From: Pseudomonas berkeleyensis | Lineage (GTDB): Bacteria; Pseudomonadota; Gammaproteobacteria; Pseudomonadales; Pseudomonadaceae | Assembly: GCF_014109765.1 (NCBI RefSeq) | Contig: NZ_CP059139.1 | Span: forward strand, 682,001-746,000 | Direction: 5' to 3' | Length of the DNA: 64,000 nt | Shown here: piece after piece, positions 17,642 through 26,678 of the stretch | Layout: each line of letters opens with the position of its first letter | Numbering within the stretch: the first letter of the stretch is position 1 | Program-made: the position numbers and the translations under genes | Notes under the pieces: generated by a model | The model's input: only the letters and a program-made list of their open reading frames with translations | The model's database searches: none | What the model was told of the DNA's origin: nothing

Positions 17642-19615
17642 TTACAGCAGGATGGTGCGGATGTCCGCCAGCAGCTGCGACAGGCGCTGAGTGAAGCGTG
17701 CGGCAGCCGCGCCGTTGATTACCCGATGGTCGTAGGACAGCGACAGCGGCAGCATCAGCTTGGGCTGGAAGGCCTTGCCATCCCAGACCGGCTGGATGGT
17801 CGCCTTGCTCACGCCGAGGATCGCCACTTCCGGCGCGTTGACGATCGGCGTGAAGCCGGTGCCGCCAATGTGGCCGAGGCTGGAGATGGTGAAGCAGGCG
17901 CCCTGCATGTCGTCAGCCGAGAGCTTCTTGGTGCGTGCCTTTTCCGCGAGGGCGGCGGCTTCGGCAGCCAGTTGCAGTAGGCTCTTCTGATCGACGTTCT
18001 TGATCACCGGCACCAGCAGGCCGTCCGGCGTATCGACGGCGAAGCCGATATGCACGTACTTCTTGCGGATGATCGCCTTGCCGCTCGGGGCCAGCGAACT
18101 GTTGAAGTCCGGCAGCTCCTTGAGCAGATGGGCGCAGGCCTTGAGCAGCAGTGGCAGCACGGTCAGCTTGACGCCGGCTTTCTCGGCGACCGCTTTCTGT
18201 GCGACGCGGAAGGCTTCCAGGTCGGTGATGTCGGCCGAGTCGAACTGAGTCACGTGCGGCACGTTGAGCCAGCTGCGGTGCAGGTTGGCAGCGCCGACCT
18301 GCATCAGGCGGGTCATCGGTACTTCTTCGATTTCGCCGAACTTGCTGAAGTCCACGGTCGGAATCGGCGGGATGCCGGCGCCACCAGTGGTGGCAGCGGC
18401 AGCCTGCGGCGCAGCCTTGGCCTTCTGCATCATCGCCTTGACGTGTACCTGCACGTCTTCCTTGAGGATGCGACCCTTCGGGCCGGTACCGGCGATATCG
18501 GCCAGTTCCACGCCGAAATCGCGAGCCAGCTGGCGCACGGCAGGGCCGGCGTGAACCTTGGCGCCGTCGCGCTTGGGCGCGGAGGCGGTGGCTGCAGCGG
18601 CGGCTGATAGCGAGGCGATGGCGCGTACTTCGGCAGCCACTTCAGGCGCAGCGCCTTCCGGCACGCGGTGCACTTCCTGGCTGGCCTGAGCCGGCGCAGC
18701 AGCCGGTTGGCCGGCCCCGGCCACCTTGAGCTTGAGGATCAGGTCGCCAGTGCCGACTTCGGCGTCCAGCTTGACCAGCACTTCTTCCACCACGCCGGCA
18801 GCCGGCGAAGGGATTTCCATGGAAGCCTTGTCGGACTCCAGGGTGATCAGCGACTGGTCGGCCTCGATGCTGTCGCCGGCCTTGACCATGACTTCGATGA
18901 CCTTGACCTTGCCGGACGTACCGATGTCCGGCACGCGCACTTCCTGTACCGAGGCAGCCGCCGGTGCGGTCGCCGCGGGGGCCGGTGCGGCGGCTGGGGC
19001 TGCCGCGGGAGCTGCGGCTTGAGCTGGAGCAGCACTGGCGGTTGCGCCGCCAGCGGTACGCAGTTTGATGATCAGGTCGCCAGTGCCGACCTCGGCGTCC
19101 AGCTTGACCAGCACTTCTTCCACCACGCCGGCAGCCGGCGAAGGGATTTCCATGGAGGCTTTGTCGGACTCCAGGGTGATCAGCGACTGGTCGGCCTCGA
19201 TGGTGTCACCCACCTTGACCATGACTTCGATGACCTTGACCTTGCCGTCGGTGCCGATATCCGGCACGTGCACGTCTTGCACACTGCTGCTGGCAGCAGC
19301 GGCGGGTGCCGCTGCCGGAGCGGCTGCTTTCGGTGCTTGGGCAGGGGCGGCTTCGGCTTTCGGCGCAGGCGCCGCTGCGGCGGCACCTTCGACTTCCAGT
19401 ACCAGCAGCTCGTCGCCTTCTTTCAGGCGGTCACCGATCTTGACCTTGATTTCCTTGATCACGCCGGCTTTGGGCGAGGGCACTTCCATGGAGGCCTTGT
19501 CGGACTCCAGGGTCAGTACGCTTTGGTCGGCTTCTACACGGTCGCCGACCTTCACCAGCAGTTCAATGACCTCGCCTTCACCGCCGAGGTCGGGTACGCG
19601 AATCAATTCACTCAT
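17642..19615 (-). CDS. aceF: Pyruvate dehydrogenase E2, dihydrolipoamide acetyltransferase, three lipoyl domains
   Basis: E2 forms the core of the pyruvate dehydrogenase complex and moves acetyl groups from E1 to CoA. The 657-residue protein has three lipoyl domains, each with the lipoylated Lys in ESDKASME (near residues 41, 159 and 270), joined by Ala/Pro-rich linkers. Then come an E3/E1-binding domain (HAGPAVRQLARDFGVELADI, near residue 350) and the acetyltransferase domain with the active site YDHRVINGA near the end. P. aeruginosa AceF, as I recall, is about 547 residues with two lipoyl domains; the difference equals one 111-residue repeat. The start at 19615 has AAGGAG. It lies 11 bp after aceE and ends at a strong terminator. 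Confidence 0.97.
   Translation of the reverse strand: MSELIRVPDLGGEGEVIELLVKVGDRVEADQSVLTLESDKASMEVPSPKAGVIKEIKVKIGDRLKEGDELLVLEVEGAAAAAPAPKAEAAPAQAPKAAAPAAAPAAAASSSVQDVHVPDIGTDGKVKVIEVMVKVGDTIEADQSLITLESDKASMEIPSPAAGVVEEVLVKLDAEVGTGDLIIKLRTAGGATASAAPAQAAAPAAAPAAAPAPAATAPAAASVQEVRVPDIGTSGKVKVIEVMVKAGDSIEADQSLITLESDKASMEIPSPAAGVVEEVLVKLDAEVGTGDLILKLKVAGAGQPAAAPAQASQEVHRVPEGAAPEVAAEVRAIASLSAAAAATASAPKRDGAKVHAGPAVRQLARDFGVELADIAGTGPKGRILKEDVQVHVKAMMQKAKAAPQAAAATTGGAGIPPIPTVDFSKFGEIEEVPMTRLMQVGAANLHRSWLNVPHVTQFDSADITDLEAFRVAQKAVAEKAGVKLTVLPLLLKACAHLLKELPDFNSSLAPSGKAIIRKKYVHIGFAVDTPDGLLVPVIKNVDQKSLLQLAAEAAALAEKARTKKLSADDMQGACFTISSLGHIGGTGFTPIVNAPEVAILGVSKATIQPVWDGKAFQPKLMLPLSLSYDHRVINGAAAARFTQRLSQLLADIRTILL
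18737..19276 (-). repeat. Tandem DNA duplication encoding lipoyl domains 2 and 3 of AceF
   Basis: Bases 18737-18943 and 19070-19276 are near-identical at an offset of 333 bp (111 codons); blocks of tens of bases match exactly, including most silent positions. The unit spans a lipoyl domain plus its Ala/Pro linker. The first lipoyl domain (19380-19610) is clearly more divergent. This pattern means recent duplication or ongoing gene conversion. Confidence 0.88.
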
Positions 19616-19626
19616 CGCTACGCTCC

Positions 19627-22272
19627 TTAGCAGTCCAGGGGGTTGGCTTTGTCGGCGTCGATGCCGAACTTGGCGATGGCATCAGCCAGCACCTTGGCTT
19701 CGATTTCGCCACGGTCTACCAGGGCTTCCAGGGCGGCGAGCACGACCCAGTTGCGATCCACTTCGAAGAAGTGACGCAGTTGCTTGCGGCTGTCGCTGCG
19801 GCCGAAGCCGTCGGTGCCCAGCACCTTGTATTCCTTGCTCGGTACCCACTGACGAACCTGTTCGGCGAACAGCTTCATGTAGTCGGTAGAGGCAATGACC
19901 GGACCCTTGCGACCGTTCAGGCACTCTTCGAGGTAGGTCTGCTTGGGCTTCTGACCCGGGTGCAGGCGATTGCTGCGCTCCACGGCCAGGCCGTCACGAC
20001 GCAGTTCGTTGAAGCTGGTGACGCTCCACACATCGGCGCCGATGTTGTACTCGTCGCGCAGGATCTTCGCCGCCTCGCGCACTTCGCGCAGGATGGTGCC
20101 GGAACCTAGCAGTTGCACGTGGTGCGCGGCTTCCTTCTTGTCTTCCTCGAGCAGGTACATGCCCTTGATGATGCCTTCCTCGATACCCTCCGGCATGGCC
20201 GGCTGCTGGTACGACTCGTTCATCACGGTGATGTAGTAGAAGATGTCCTGCTGCTCTTCGGTCATCTGGCGAATACCTTCGCGGATGATCACGGCGAGCT
20301 CGTAGCCGTAGGTCGGATCGTAAGTGCGGCAGTTGGGGATGGTCGCTGCCAGCATGTGGCTGTGACCGTCTTCGTGCTGCAGGCCTTCACCGTTGAGGGT
20401 GGTACGGCCGGCGGTGCCGCCGATCAGGAAACCACGGGTGCGGCTGTCGCCAGCGGCCCAGGCCAGGTCGCCGATACGTTGGAAGCCGAACATCGAGTAG
20501 AAGATGTAGAACGGCAGCATCGGCTGGTTGTGGCAGGAGTACGAAGTACCCGCGGCGATGAAGGAGCTCATGGCGCCGGCTTCGTTGATGCCTTCCTCGA
20601 GGATCTGACCTTTCTTGTCCTCTTTGTAGAACATCACCTGGTCTTTATCGACCGGCTCGTACAGCTGGCCGACCGAGGAGTAGATGCCGAGCTGGCGGAA
20701 CATGCCTTCCATACCGAAGGTACGGGCTTCGTCCGGGATGATCGGGACGATGCGCTGGCCGAGTTCCTTGTCCTTGACCAGCTGCGCGAGGATGCGCACG
20801 AAAGCCATGGTGGTGGAGATTTCGCGGTCGCCGGAGCCGTCGAGGATAGCCTTGAGGGTATCCAGTGGCGGCGTCGGGATGCTGAAGCTCTGCTGACGAC
20901 GCTGCGGTACGAAACCACCCAGCGCGTTGCGGCGCTCGTGCAGGTACTTGTACTCGGCGCTGCCTTCTTCCGGACGTACGAACGGCAGGTTTTCCAGCTC
21001 TTCGTCCTTGACCGGGATGTCGAAGCGGTCGCGGAACTGACGCAGGCTGTCGACATCGACCTTCTTGGTGTTGTGTGCGGTGTTCTTCGCTTCACCGGCG
21101 CCGGTACCGTAGCCCTTGATGGTCTTGGCCAGGATCACGGTCGGCTGGCCGCTGTGGTTCACGGCCTGGTGGTAGGCCGCGTAGACCTTGTACGGATCGT
21201 GACCGCCACGGTTGAGCTTCCAGATCTCGTCGTCGGACAGGTCTTTGACCATGTCCTTGAGTTCTGGGGTGTTGAAGAAGTTTTCGCGAACGTAGGCGCC
21301 GTCTTTGGCCTTGTAGTTCTGGTATTCACCGTCGACCACTTCGTCCATGCGGCGCTGCAGGGCGCCGTCTTTGTCCTTGGCGAACAGCGGATCCCAGAAG
21401 CGACCCCAGACCACCTTGTTGACGTTCCACTGAGCACCACGGAACACGCCTTCGAGTTCCTGGATGATCTTGCCGTTGCCGCGAACCGGGCCGTCGAGGC
21501 GCTGCAGGTTGCAGTTGATGACGAAGATCAGGTTGTCCAGCTTCTCGCGGCCGGCCAGGGAGATGGCGCCGAGGGATTCCGGCTCGTCGCACTCGCCGTC
21601 GCCCATGAAGCACCAGACTTTCTGCTTGCCAGCGGGGATGAAACCGCGGGCTTCCAGGTACTTCATGAAGCGCGCCTGGTAGATCGCCTGGATCGGGCCC
21701 AGGCCCATGGATACGGTCGGGAACTGCCAGAAGTCCGGCATCAGCCAGGGGTGCGGGTAGGAAGACAGGCCTTTGCCGTCCACTTCGCGGCGGAAGTTTT
21801 TCATCTGGTCTTCGCTGATGCGGCCTTCCATGAAGGCGCGGGCGTAGACGCCAGGCGAGGCGTGACCCTGATAGAACACCAGGTCGCCGCCGTGTTCTTC
21901 GGTCGGGGCCTGGAAGAAGTAGTTGAAGCCGATGTCGTACAGCGTCGCCGAGGAAGCGAAGCTGGAAATGTGGCCGCCCAGATCCGGGTCGTCCAGGTTG
22001 GTGCGCATCACCATGGCCAGGGCGTTCCAGCGTACCAGCGAGCGGATACGACGCTCCATGAACAGGTCGCCGGGCATGCGCGCTTCGTGCGTGACCGGGA
22101 TGGTGTTGCGGTACGGCGTGGTGATCGCGTAGGGCAATTGCGCACCGCTACGGGTGGCCAGCTCGCCCAGACGGGTCATCAGGTAATGGGCACGGTCTTC
22201 ACCCTCACGGTCGAGGACGGATTCAAGGGCGTCCAGCCATTCCTGGGTTTCGATCGGATCGAGGTCTTGCAT
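19627..22272 (-). CDS. aceE: Pyruvate dehydrogenase E1 component, homodimeric type
   Basis: E1 is the thiamine-diphosphate enzyme that decarboxylates pyruvate and acetylates the lipoyl groups of AceF. The protein is 881 residues from ATG 22272 (MQDLDPIETQEWLDALESV), the usual length for the gamma-proteobacterial homodimeric form. The cofactor motif GDGECDEPESLGAISLAGRE ending in INCNLQ is near residue 230-260. GGTAGRTTLNGEGLQHEDGH and the C-terminal DGFGRSDSRKQLRHFFEVD are also typical. It is followed closely by aceF. Upstream, the aceE-glnE gap contains two mirrored palindromes, probably a control site for this operon. Confidence 0.98.
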   Translation of the reverse strand: MQDLDPIETQEWLDALESVLDREGEDRAHYLMTRLGELATRSGAQLPYAITTPYRNTIPVTHEARMPGDLFMERRIRSLVRWNALAMVMRTNLDDPDLGGHISSFASSATLYDIGFNYFFQAPTEEHGGDLVFYQGHASPGVYARAFMEGRISEDQMKNFRREVDGKGLSSYPHPWLMPDFWQFPTVSMGLGPIQAIYQARFMKYLEARGFIPAGKQKVWCFMGDGECDEPESLGAISLAGREKLDNLIFVINCNLQRLDGPVRGNGKIIQELEGVFRGAQWNVNKVVWGRFWDPLFAKDKDGALQRRMDEVVDGEYQNYKAKDGAYVRENFFNTPELKDMVKDLSDDEIWKLNRGGHDPYKVYAAYHQAVNHSGQPTVILAKTIKGYGTGAGEAKNTAHNTKKVDVDSLRQFRDRFDIPVKDEELENLPFVRPEEGSAEYKYLHERRNALGGFVPQRRQQSFSIPTPPLDTLKAILDGSGDREISTTMAFVRILAQLVKDKELGQRIVPIIPDEARTFGMEGMFRQLGIYSSVGQLYEPVDKDQVMFYKEDKKGQILEEGINEAGAMSSFIAAGTSYSCHNQPMLPFYIFYSMFGFQRIGDLAWAAGDSRTRGFLIGGTAGRTTLNGEGLQHEDGHSHMLAATIPNCRTYDPTYGYELAVIIREGIRQMTEEQQDIFYYITVMNESYQQPAMPEGIEEGIIKGMYLLEEDKKEAAHHVQLLGSGTILREVREAAKILRDEYNIGADVWSVTSFNELRRDGLAVERSNRLHPGQKPKQTYLEECLNGRKGPVIASTDYMKLFAEQVRQWVPSKEYKVLGTDGFGRSDSRKQLRHFFEVDRNWVVLAALEALVDRGEIEAKVLADAIAKFGIDADKANPLDC

Positions 22273-22383
22273 GGCTTGCTCCAGGGCGGAAAGGCTTCCA
22301 GAATCGGAGGCCAGTTGGGGCTCACCGGCTTTTTGAGCGGGTGAGTTGAAATTCTTGGATTTACCGGGGATAGGTCCGGCGCC

Positions 22384-22453
22384 TTGTAGTTTTACTACAT
22401 TTCGACGACGGATTCAGCCCTCTGGATACAATTCTTCAGTAGTAAAACTACAA
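22384..22453. promoter_or_regulatory. Paired GTAGTTTTACTAC palindromes between aceE and glnE
   Basis: TTGTAGTTTTACTAC (22384-22398) and its perfect reverse complement GTAGTAAAACTACAA (22439-22453) lie 55 bp apart centre to centre in the 272-bp divergent gap. Each arm is itself a palindrome (GTAGT-TTT-ACTAC), so each could bind one dimer. The TGTnnnnnnnnnACA-like half-sites resemble operators of FadR-subfamily GntR regulators, the class that includes PdhR of E. coli. The pair flanks a candidate TACAAT box for the glnE direction. Regulation of aceEF by pyruvate or a related signal is inference. Confidence 0.7.
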
Positions 22454-22544
22454 TTCGCGGCACTGCCGGCCGCGCGCGCCCTGCCGCAGCGGGGTTCCGG
22501 GCGATTGCACCGTGCGTCTGGCAGTCCGCCCAAAAGGATAGACC

Positions 22545-25487
22545 ATGAGCCTGCCGTCGCTGGTCGAGTTGCCCCCCTCTCTGCTTTCCCTGGCCGAGCG
22601 AGCCGAAAAATCCCTGCAGATGGCCATGGCCGAGCATGATGGTTTGTCCGCCCAGGTAGCGGCCTGGCCGTCAGCCCGCCTGGAAAGCTGGCGGCAGGTG
22701 ACGGCGCTCAGTGACTTCGTTGCCGATCAGGCCCAGCGTGATCCGCAGATGTTCGTTGCGCTTGGCAACTCCGGTGAACTCGAGCGCAGCCTGGCGCCGG
22801 GCGAACTGCGTGAGCAACTGGTGGCCTGGCTGGCCGACTGCACTGATGAGGAGACGCTGGCGCGCTGTTTGCGGCGTTTTCGCAATCGCCAGCAACTGCG
22901 CATCATCTGGCGCGACTTCAGTCGCCAGGCGGCGCTGGCGGAAACCTGTCGCGATTTGTCAGATCTCGCTGACGCCTGTATCGATCTGGCCTATCAATGG
23001 CTCTATCCGCGTCTCTGTGCGCAGTTCGGTACGCCGGTCGGGCGACGTAGCGGCCAGCCGCAGCACATGGTCATCCTGGGTATGGGCAAGCTCGGCGCGC
23101 ACGAGCTGAATCTTTCCTCTGATATCGATCTGATCTTCGGCTACCCGGAGGGCGGCGAGACCGAGGGCGTCAAGCGACCCCTGGATAACCAGGAGTTCTT
23201 CATCCGCCTGGGGCAGAAGCTGATCAAGGCGCTGGACGCGATTACCGTCGATGGCTTCGTGTTCCGTACCGACATGCGTTTGCGCCCGTATGGATCGAGC
23301 GGCGCGCTGGTGTTCAGCTTCAATGCTCTGGAGCAGTACTACCAGGATCAAGGCCGCGACTGGGAGCGCTACGCCATGATCAAGGCGCGTGTGGTCGGTG
23401 GCGATCAGGCCGCTGGCGCCGAGTTGCTGGAGATGCTGCGCCCCTTCGTCTATCGCCGTTATCTGGATTTTTCCGCCATCGAAGCGCTGCGCGCGATGAA
23501 ACTGCTGATCCAGCAGGAGGTGCGGCGCAAGGGCATGAGCGAGAACATCAAGCTCGGCGCGGGGGGTATTCGCGAGATCGAATTCATCGCCCAGGCCTTC
23601 CAGCTGATCCATGGTGGACGCGACCTCAGTCTGCAGCAACGGCCGCTGCTCAAGGTACTGACCACGCTGGAGGGGCAGGGCTACTTGCCGCCGGCAGTCG
23701 TCACTGAAATGAAGGAAGGCTACGAGTTCCTGCGTTACACCGAACACGCCCTGCAGGGCATCGGTGATCGCCAGACACAGATGCTGCCGGCCGATTCGCA
23801 GGATCAGGCGCGGGTCGCGGCAATCATGGGTTTTGCCGATTGGGCGAGTTTCCACGAGCGGCTGATGCATTGGCGCGGGCGCATCGAGTGGCACTTCCAG
23901 CAGGTGATCGCTGATCCCGATGAGGATGAGGCGCAGAGCGGCGAGACCTGTGTCGGTGCCGAATGGCTGCCGCTTTGGGAGGGCGCGCTGGACGAGGAAG
24001 CCGCGGTGCAGCAGCTGCAAGAGGCGGGGTTCAGCGAGCCGGCGACAGCGTTCAAACGTCTCGTCGACCTGCGTAATGGCCCGCAGGTGCGTGCCATGCA
24101 GCGCCTTGGCCGGGAACGGCTGGATGCCTTCGTTCCGCGCCTGCTGGCGCAAACCATCGAGCACGACAAGCCTGACCTGGTGCTTGAGCGGGTCTTGCCG
24201 CTGGTGGAGAAGGTGGCGCGGCGCTCGGCCTACCTGGTGTTGTTGAGCGAGAACCCCGGAGCTTTGTCGCGACTGACCACGTTGTGTGCGGCCAGCCCGT
24301 GGATCGCCGAACAAATCGCTCGCTTCCCGTTGTTGCTCGATGAGTTGCTCAACGAAGGGCGCCTTTATTCTCCGCCGCAGGCGCCGGAGCTGGTGGCCGA
24401 GTTGCACGAGCGCCTGATCCGTATTCCCGAGGAGGATTTGGAGCAGCAGATGGAGGCGCTGCGTCACTTCAAGCTGGCGCACAGCCTGCGTGTAGCCGCT
24501 TCGGAGATCGCCGGCACCTTGCCGTTGATGAAGGTCTCGGATTATCTGACCTGGCTGGCCGAGGCGATCCTCGACCAGGTGCTGGCACTCGCCTGGCAGC
24601 ACACGGTGCAACGCCATGGGCGGCCGCGCCGTGCCGACGGTTCTCCGTGCGATCCTGATTTCATCATCGTCGGCTACGGCAAGGTCGGTGGTCTGGAGTT
24701 CGGCCACGGCTCGGATCTGGATCTGGTGTTCATCCATGGCGGTGACCCGCAAGCCGAGACCGATGGCGCCAAGCCCATCGATGGCGCGCAGTTCTTCACC
24801 CGTCTGGGGCAGCGCATCATCCATCTGCTGACCACTCAGACCACTTCCGGTGCGCTCTACGAAGTGGACATGCGCTTGCGTCCATCCGGTGCGGCGGGGC
24901 TGCTGGTCAGTTCACTGGGGGCTTTTCAGCGTTACCAGGAGAGCGAGGCCTGGACCTGGGAGCACCAGGCATTGGTGCGTGCGCGAGTCCTGGTTGGCTG
25001 TGCGAAGCTGGGTGGCGAGTTCGCGCGCGTGCGGGCCGAGGTTCTCGGCCGGCAGCGCGATATCGAGGCGCTGCGCGTCGAGGTCAGCGAGATGCGCGCG
25101 AAGATGCGCGACAATCTTGGCAACAAAAATACCGCGGCCGGTACGGCGGCAAATGCCTTCGAGGCCTCGTCTTCCTTCGATCTGAAGCAGGACGCCGGTG
25201 GTATCGTCGATATCGAATTTATGGTGCAATACGCGGCTCTGGCCTGGTCGTGGCAACATCCGCAGCTACTCGAATTCACCGATAACATTCGCATTCTGGA
25301 AGGTCTGGAGCGAGTCGGTCTGATGTCCGCCGAGGATGCCGTGCTGCTGCGAGAGGTCTACAAGGTTTATCGCTCGGCTGCCCACCGCCAGGCGCTGCAG
25401 AAGCAGCCTGGTGTGGTGCCTGGCGATCAGTTCCAGGATGAGCGCCGCGCCGTGATGCGCTTGTGGCGTGAACTGGGGCTGAGTTGA
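22545..25487 (+). CDS. glnE: Bifunctional glutamine synthetase adenylyltransferase/adenylyl-removing enzyme
   Basis: GlnE adds AMP to glutamine synthetase or removes it, under control of PII and glutamine, and so tunes nitrogen assimilation. The 980-residue protein has two nucleotidyltransferase halves. The N-terminal (removing) site reads GMGKLGAHELNLSSDIDLIF near residue 180, and the C-terminal (transferring) site GYGKVGGLEFGHGSDLDLVF near residue 710. Both keep the paired Asp residues, so both activities look intact. The start is ATG 22545 (MSLPSLVELPPSL). It is divergent from aceE and followed 64 bp later by ilvE. Confidence 0.98.
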   Translation: MSLPSLVELPPSLLSLAERAEKSLQMAMAEHDGLSAQVAAWPSARLESWRQVTALSDFVADQAQRDPQMFVALGNSGELERSLAPGELREQLVAWLADCTDEETLARCLRRFRNRQQLRIIWRDFSRQAALAETCRDLSDLADACIDLAYQWLYPRLCAQFGTPVGRRSGQPQHMVILGMGKLGAHELNLSSDIDLIFGYPEGGETEGVKRPLDNQEFFIRLGQKLIKALDAITVDGFVFRTDMRLRPYGSSGALVFSFNALEQYYQDQGRDWERYAMIKARVVGGDQAAGAELLEMLRPFVYRRYLDFSAIEALRAMKLLIQQEVRRKGMSENIKLGAGGIREIEFIAQAFQLIHGGRDLSLQQRPLLKVLTTLEGQGYLPPAVVTEMKEGYEFLRYTEHALQGIGDRQTQMLPADSQDQARVAAIMGFADWASFHERLMHWRGRIEWHFQQVIADPDEDEAQSGETCVGAEWLPLWEGALDEEAAVQQLQEAGFSEPATAFKRLVDLRNGPQVRAMQRLGRERLDAFVPRLLAQTIEHDKPDLVLERVLPLVEKVARRSAYLVLLSENPGALSRLTTLCAASPWIAEQIARFPLLLDELLNEGRLYSPPQAPELVAELHERLIRIPEEDLEQQMEALRHFKLAHSLRVAASEIAGTLPLMKVSDYLTWLAEAILDQVLALAWQHTVQRHGRPRRADGSPCDPDFIIVGYGKVGGLEFGHGSDLDLVFIHGGDPQAETDGAKPIDGAQFFTRLGQRIIHLLTTQTTSGALYEVDMRLRPSGAAGLLVSSLGAFQRYQESEAWTWEHQALVRARVLVGCAKLGGEFARVRAEVLGRQRDIEALRVEVSEMRAKMRDNLGNKNTAAGTAANAFEASSSFDLKQDAGGIVDIEFMVQYAALAWSWQHPQLLEFTDNIRILEGLERVGLMSAEDAVLLREVYKVYRSAAHRQALQKQPGVVPGDQFQDERRAVMRLWRELGLS

Positions 25488-25551
25488 ATGACGGGGCTGC
25501 GGCCCCACTTACTATGTTCGAACCGTGAAGCGAATTTGAGGAGCAGGCAAG

Positions 25552-26475
25552 ATGTCGATGTCCGACCGTGATGGCGTGATCTGGTACGACGGCAAACTGG
25601 TGCCGTGGCGCGAAGCCAACACCCATGTGCTGACCCATACCCTGCACTACGGCATGGGCGTGTTCGAGGGCGTGCGCGCCTACAACACTCCGGACGGCAC
25701 CGCCATCTTCCGTCTACAGGCGCACACCGACCGCCTGTTCGACTCCGCCCACATCTTCAACATGCAGATCCCTTACACCAAGGAAGAGATCAACGAGGCC
25801 CAGCGCGCCGCGGTGCGTGAGAACGGCCTGGAAAGCGCCTACCTGCGCCCGATGGTGTTCTTCGGCAGCGAAGGCATGGGGCTGCGTGCCGCGGGTCTGA
25901 AGGTACACGTGATCGTTGCGGCCTGGCACTGGGGCGCCTACATGGGCGAAGCAGCGCTGGAGAACGGCATCAAGGTACGCACCAGCTCCTACACCCGTCA
26001 CCACGTCAACATCTCCATGACCCGCGCCAAGGCCAACGGCAACTACATCAACTCGATGCTGGCCCTGCAGGAAGCCATTTCCGGCGGCGCTGACGAGGCC
26101 ATGCTGCTGGATCCGGAAGGCTACGTGGCCGAAGGCTCGGGCGAGAACATCTTCCTGGTCAAGGACGGCGTGGTGTACACCCCGGAAGTGACCTCCTGCC
26201 TCAACGGCATCACCCGCAGCACCATCCTGACCCTGGCCGAAGAGCACGGCATCAAGGTGGTCGAGAAGCGCATCACCCGCGACGAGGTGTACATTTGCGA
26301 CGAGGCCTTCTTCACCGGGACTGCTGCTGAGGTCACGCCGATCCGTGAAGTCGATGGTCGCCAGATCGGGATCGGGCGCCGCGGGCCGATCACCGAGAAA
26401 CTGCAGAAAGCCTACTTCGATCTGGTCACCGGCAAGACCAGTGGTCACGCCGAGTGGCGTACTCTGGTTAAATAA
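25552..26475 (+). CDS. ilvE: Branched-chain amino acid aminotransferase
   Basis: IlvE is the PLP enzyme for the last step of valine, leucine and isoleucine synthesis and the first step of their breakdown. The protein is 307 residues of fold type IV. HTLHYGMGVFEGVRAY is near residue 25-42, the PLP-binding Lys lies in SMTRAKANGNYINS (near residue 160), and EGSGENIFLV near residue 195. FFTGTAAEVTPI completes the cofactor pocket. The start at 25552 follows GAGGAG; a second Met two codons later (25558) is also possible. The 203 bases after it carry no gene and probably hold the waaF promoter. Confidence 0.97.
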   Translation: MSMSDRDGVIWYDGKLVPWREANTHVLTHTLHYGMGVFEGVRAYNTPDGTAIFRLQAHTDRLFDSAHIFNMQIPYTKEEINEAQRAAVRENGLESAYLRPMVFFGSEGMGLRAAGLKVHVIVAAWHWGAYMGEAALENGIKVRTSSYTRHHVNISMTRAKANGNYINSMLALQEAISGGADEAMLLDPEGYVAEGSGENIFLVKDGVVYTPEVTSCLNGITRSTILTLAEEHGIKVVEKRITRDEVYICDEAFFTGTAAEVTPIREVDGRQIGIGRRGPITEKLQKAYFDLVTGKTSGHAEWRTLVK

Positions 26476-26678
26476 GCCGGTCATCTAGGCTATGACGGGG
26501 AGGCTTCAGGAGTCCGCCAGCAAGCTTGCGAGCTAGGGTCAGGCCAGGATAGGCAGGGGCGTAGGTGCGAGATTTACTGCGGTAGATCAGCGCCGAACCC
26601 AGGCTTTGAGGATGCATGACTGATGCGCAGCAGGTTGCAGGTGGGCTCCGGGCCTCCCCGGTCGTTTCTGGAAAGAAT

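Noticed and set aside
20113..22344. 743-codon plus-strand ORF opposite aceE
   Set aside because: It is a shadow of aceE codons; the translation is Val/Asp/Leu-rich without domains, and aceE is certain.
22959..24824. 621-codon minus-strand ORF opposite glnE
   Set aside because: It lies wholly within the essential glnE frame and shows no recognisable motif or ribosome site.
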